Of a stretch of 64,000 nucleotides of DNA, positions 62,538 through 64,000 are shown piece after piece; the stretch's first letter is position 1; each line of letters starts with the position of its first letter. The DNA comes from JAKASV01 sp963754845 (GTDB lineage Bacteria; Babelota; Babeliae; Babelales; Vermiphilaceae): assembly GCA_963754845.1 (NCBI GenBank), contig CAVWHE010000002.1, positions 1 to 64,000 on the forward strand. The letters are read 5' to 3'. The position numbers were made by a program, and so were the translations under genes. The notes below the pieces were generated by a model. That model had not been told where the DNA came from and did no database searches. It saw only the letters and a list, made by a program, of their open reading frames with translations.

Positions 62538-64000
62538 ATGGCACAGTATTTTACGCATCTTCACGTCCATACCGAGTATTCTCTCCTCGACGGAGCAATT
62601 TCGCACGAGGCGCTCATTGAATTTGCCAAAAAGCACGGCATCAAGGCCATTGGCATATCCGATCATGGCAATGTCTTCGGAGCGGTCAAATTTTTTCAGG
62701 CATGCGCGAAGGCAGGCATCAAGCCGATCCTCGGCATGGAGGCGTATTTTACCGATGACGTAAAAGTCAAAGAGATCAAAAACAGGTACCAGCACCTCAT
62801 TATCATCGTCGTCAATGATGTCGGCTACAAAAACCTTTGCAAGCTCATATCCTTTTCGTATCGGGAGGGCTTCTACTTCAGGCCGCGTATTGATTACCGC
62901 GCACTCGAAAAACATAACGAAGGGCTCATTGTTACGACAGCCTGTCTTAACGGAGCCATTCCGACGCTCCTCATGCAGGGTAGCGACGATGCGGCGCGTG
63001 AGCGTGTCGACTGGTTTATCGAGCGATTCGGACGCGAGCGTTTCTTCCTCGAAGTTCAACCAGCTGAGTCTGAAGAACAGCGGGTACTCAACGAAAAGCT
63101 TTATGTACTTGCAGCCGAAAAAAATGTGCGGTGCGTCGTCGGATGCGATGCTCACTACCCGGCTCTCGAGGATCGCCAGGCCCACGAGGTCATGCTTTCG
63201 ATCCAGACGCACGCCAAAATGAGTGATGAAGATCGCTTCACGTTCGGTGAATGTCGGGCGTATCTACGGAGTCCTCAGGAGGTATGTGAGCTCTTTGCCG
63301 ATCACCTCGATGCCGTATGGAATACGGGCGCTATCGCCGACATGTGCGAATTTAAGTTTGCAACAGGCAAACTTTTCTTTCCGACGTTCCCCATTCCTGC
63401 CGATCACACTCCTGTTACGTACTTCAGGAACCTGTGCGATGAGGGGTTGCGGCGGCTCAAGGCCGAAGGGCGCATTGATATGGACAAGGAGCGCGAATAT
63501 GACGCGCGCCTCGCCCTTGAAATGGACCTCATTATCACGATGGGATTCGTCGAGTATTTTCTCGTCGTGAGCGACTTCATTCAATGGGCGTATCGGCAGG
63601 GTATACCCGTTGGACCGGGGCGCGGGTCGGCAGCCGGGTCACTCGTTGCGTGGGCCCTTCAAATCACCAACATCGATCCCCTCAAGTACTCCCTTCTTTT
63701 TGAACGTTTTTTGAATCCCGAGCGTGTCTCGATGCCCGATATCGACATTGATTTTTGCATCGATGGGCGCGATCGTGTCATCAATTACGTGAGGGAAAGA
63801 TACGGGCACGACAAAGTTTGTCAGATCATCACGTTTGGCACCATGATGGCAAAGGGCGTTATCAAAGACGTATCGCGCGCCCTCGGCATGCCCTTTGAAG
63901 ATTCAAATATGATCACGGGGCTCATTCCCGATCAACTCAAGATCACGCTCAAAGAGGCCCTTGAACAAGAACCGCGCTTGCGCGAACTCGTCGAAAAGAA
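62538..64000 (+). CDS. dnaE: DNA polymerase III alpha subunit, 3' end beyond window
   Basis: Main replicative polymerase. From ATG 62538 the frame runs through the window edge (487 codons seen of roughly 1,150). The N-terminal PHP domain is shown by FTHLHVHTEYSLLDG and AIGISDHGNVFG, and the C-family polymerase core by PVGPGRGSAAGSLVAWAL. The catalytic Asp pair is in MPDIDIDF. The family's processivity and OB regions are beyond the window. No obvious anomaly. Confidence 0.95.
   Translation, partial: MAQYFTHLHVHTEYSLLDGAISHEALIEFAKKHGIKAIGISDHGNVFGAVKFFQACAKAGIKPILGMEAYFTDDVKVKEIKNRYQHLIIIVVNDVGYKNLCKLISFSYREGFYFRPRIDYRALEKHNEGLIVTTACLNGAIPTLLMQGSDDAARERVDWFIERFGRERFFLEVQPAESEEQRVLNEKLYVLAAEKNVRCVVGCDAHYPALEDRQAHEVMLSIQTHAKMSDEDRFTFGECRAYLRSPQEVCELFADHLDAVWNTGAIADMCEFKFATGKLFFPTFPIPADHTPVTYFRNLCDEGLRRLKAEGRIDMDKEREYDARLALEMDLIITMGFVEYFLVVSDFIQWAYRQGIPVGPGRGSAAGSLVAWALQITNIDPLKYSLLFERFLNPERVSMPDIDIDFCIDGRDRVINYVRERYGHDKVCQIITFGTMMAKGVIKDVSRALGMPFEDSNMITGLIPDQLKITLKEALEQEPRLRELVEK

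Overview
This window looks like two unrelated pieces of DNA joined near position 7,255. Positions 1 to about 7,255 are GC-rich, with the codon habits and gene content I would expect from a free-living soil bacterium, probably Acidobacteriota (inferred from recalled protein families, not tested). From about 7,255 to 64,000 the DNA is nearer balanced GC. It carries a compact bacterial genome with many exported proteins of no recognised family, secreted alpha/beta hydrolases, an ankyrin protein, membrane AAA ATPases, pseudopilin operons and insertion sequences. I read this part as an intracellular or host-associated bacterium of the Candidatus Dependentiae (TM6) type, which is an inference. The join falls inside hppA, which lacks its first ~180 residues, so an assembly chimera is the simplest explanation.

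Layout. 1-7,255: a partial conserved gene, two frameshifted genes (HD hydrolase, CDF-like), prfB with its programmed +1 frameshift, lnt, a small membrane protein and an APC permease. 7,266-10,809: hppA (5'-truncated), pheS, galU. 11,043-19,232: lipoprotein hydrolase, IS5 remnant, tRNA-His, LiaF-like protein, M23 peptidase, nth, a putative papain-like secreted protein, a WD40 remnant and a membrane AAA ATPase. 19,443-22,982: priA and a second, frameshifted membrane AAA ATPase. 23,661-30,134: a minus-strand operon gspF-G-H-I-J-K-mlaD. 30,259-35,187: unknown secreted protein, a SULT-like sulfotransferase partly duplicated around an intact IS5 element, an IS30 copy and a hypothetical gene. 35,517-43,258: WD40 protein, polA, a second lipoprotein hydrolase, an MntA/HepT pair, an exported Dps and tRNA-Gln. 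43,382-46,619: ftsQ-like, ftsA and ftsZ on the minus strand. 46,835-53,266: superoxide dismutase, two beta-rich exported paralogues, mnmA and two tandem secreted hydrolases. 53,292-56,749: IS30 copy 2, a secreted ankyrin gene built from 321-bp tandem repeats, and a second intact IS5. 57,015-62,309: amidase, a three-gene minor pseudopilin operon and a tandem lipoprotein pair. 62,538-64,000: start of dnaE.

How it fits together. Housekeeping genes (replication: polA, priA, dnaE; division: ftsQ-like/A/Z and amidase; translation: pheS, mnmA, two tRNAs) are interleaved with exported proteins. The gsp operon and the second pseudopilin cluster could build a secretion or pilus machine that handles some of these exported products. 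The insertion sequences have remodelled the accessory genes: one IS5 sits between two copies of part of a sulfotransferase gene, and one IS30 cuts off the end of the ankyrin gene.
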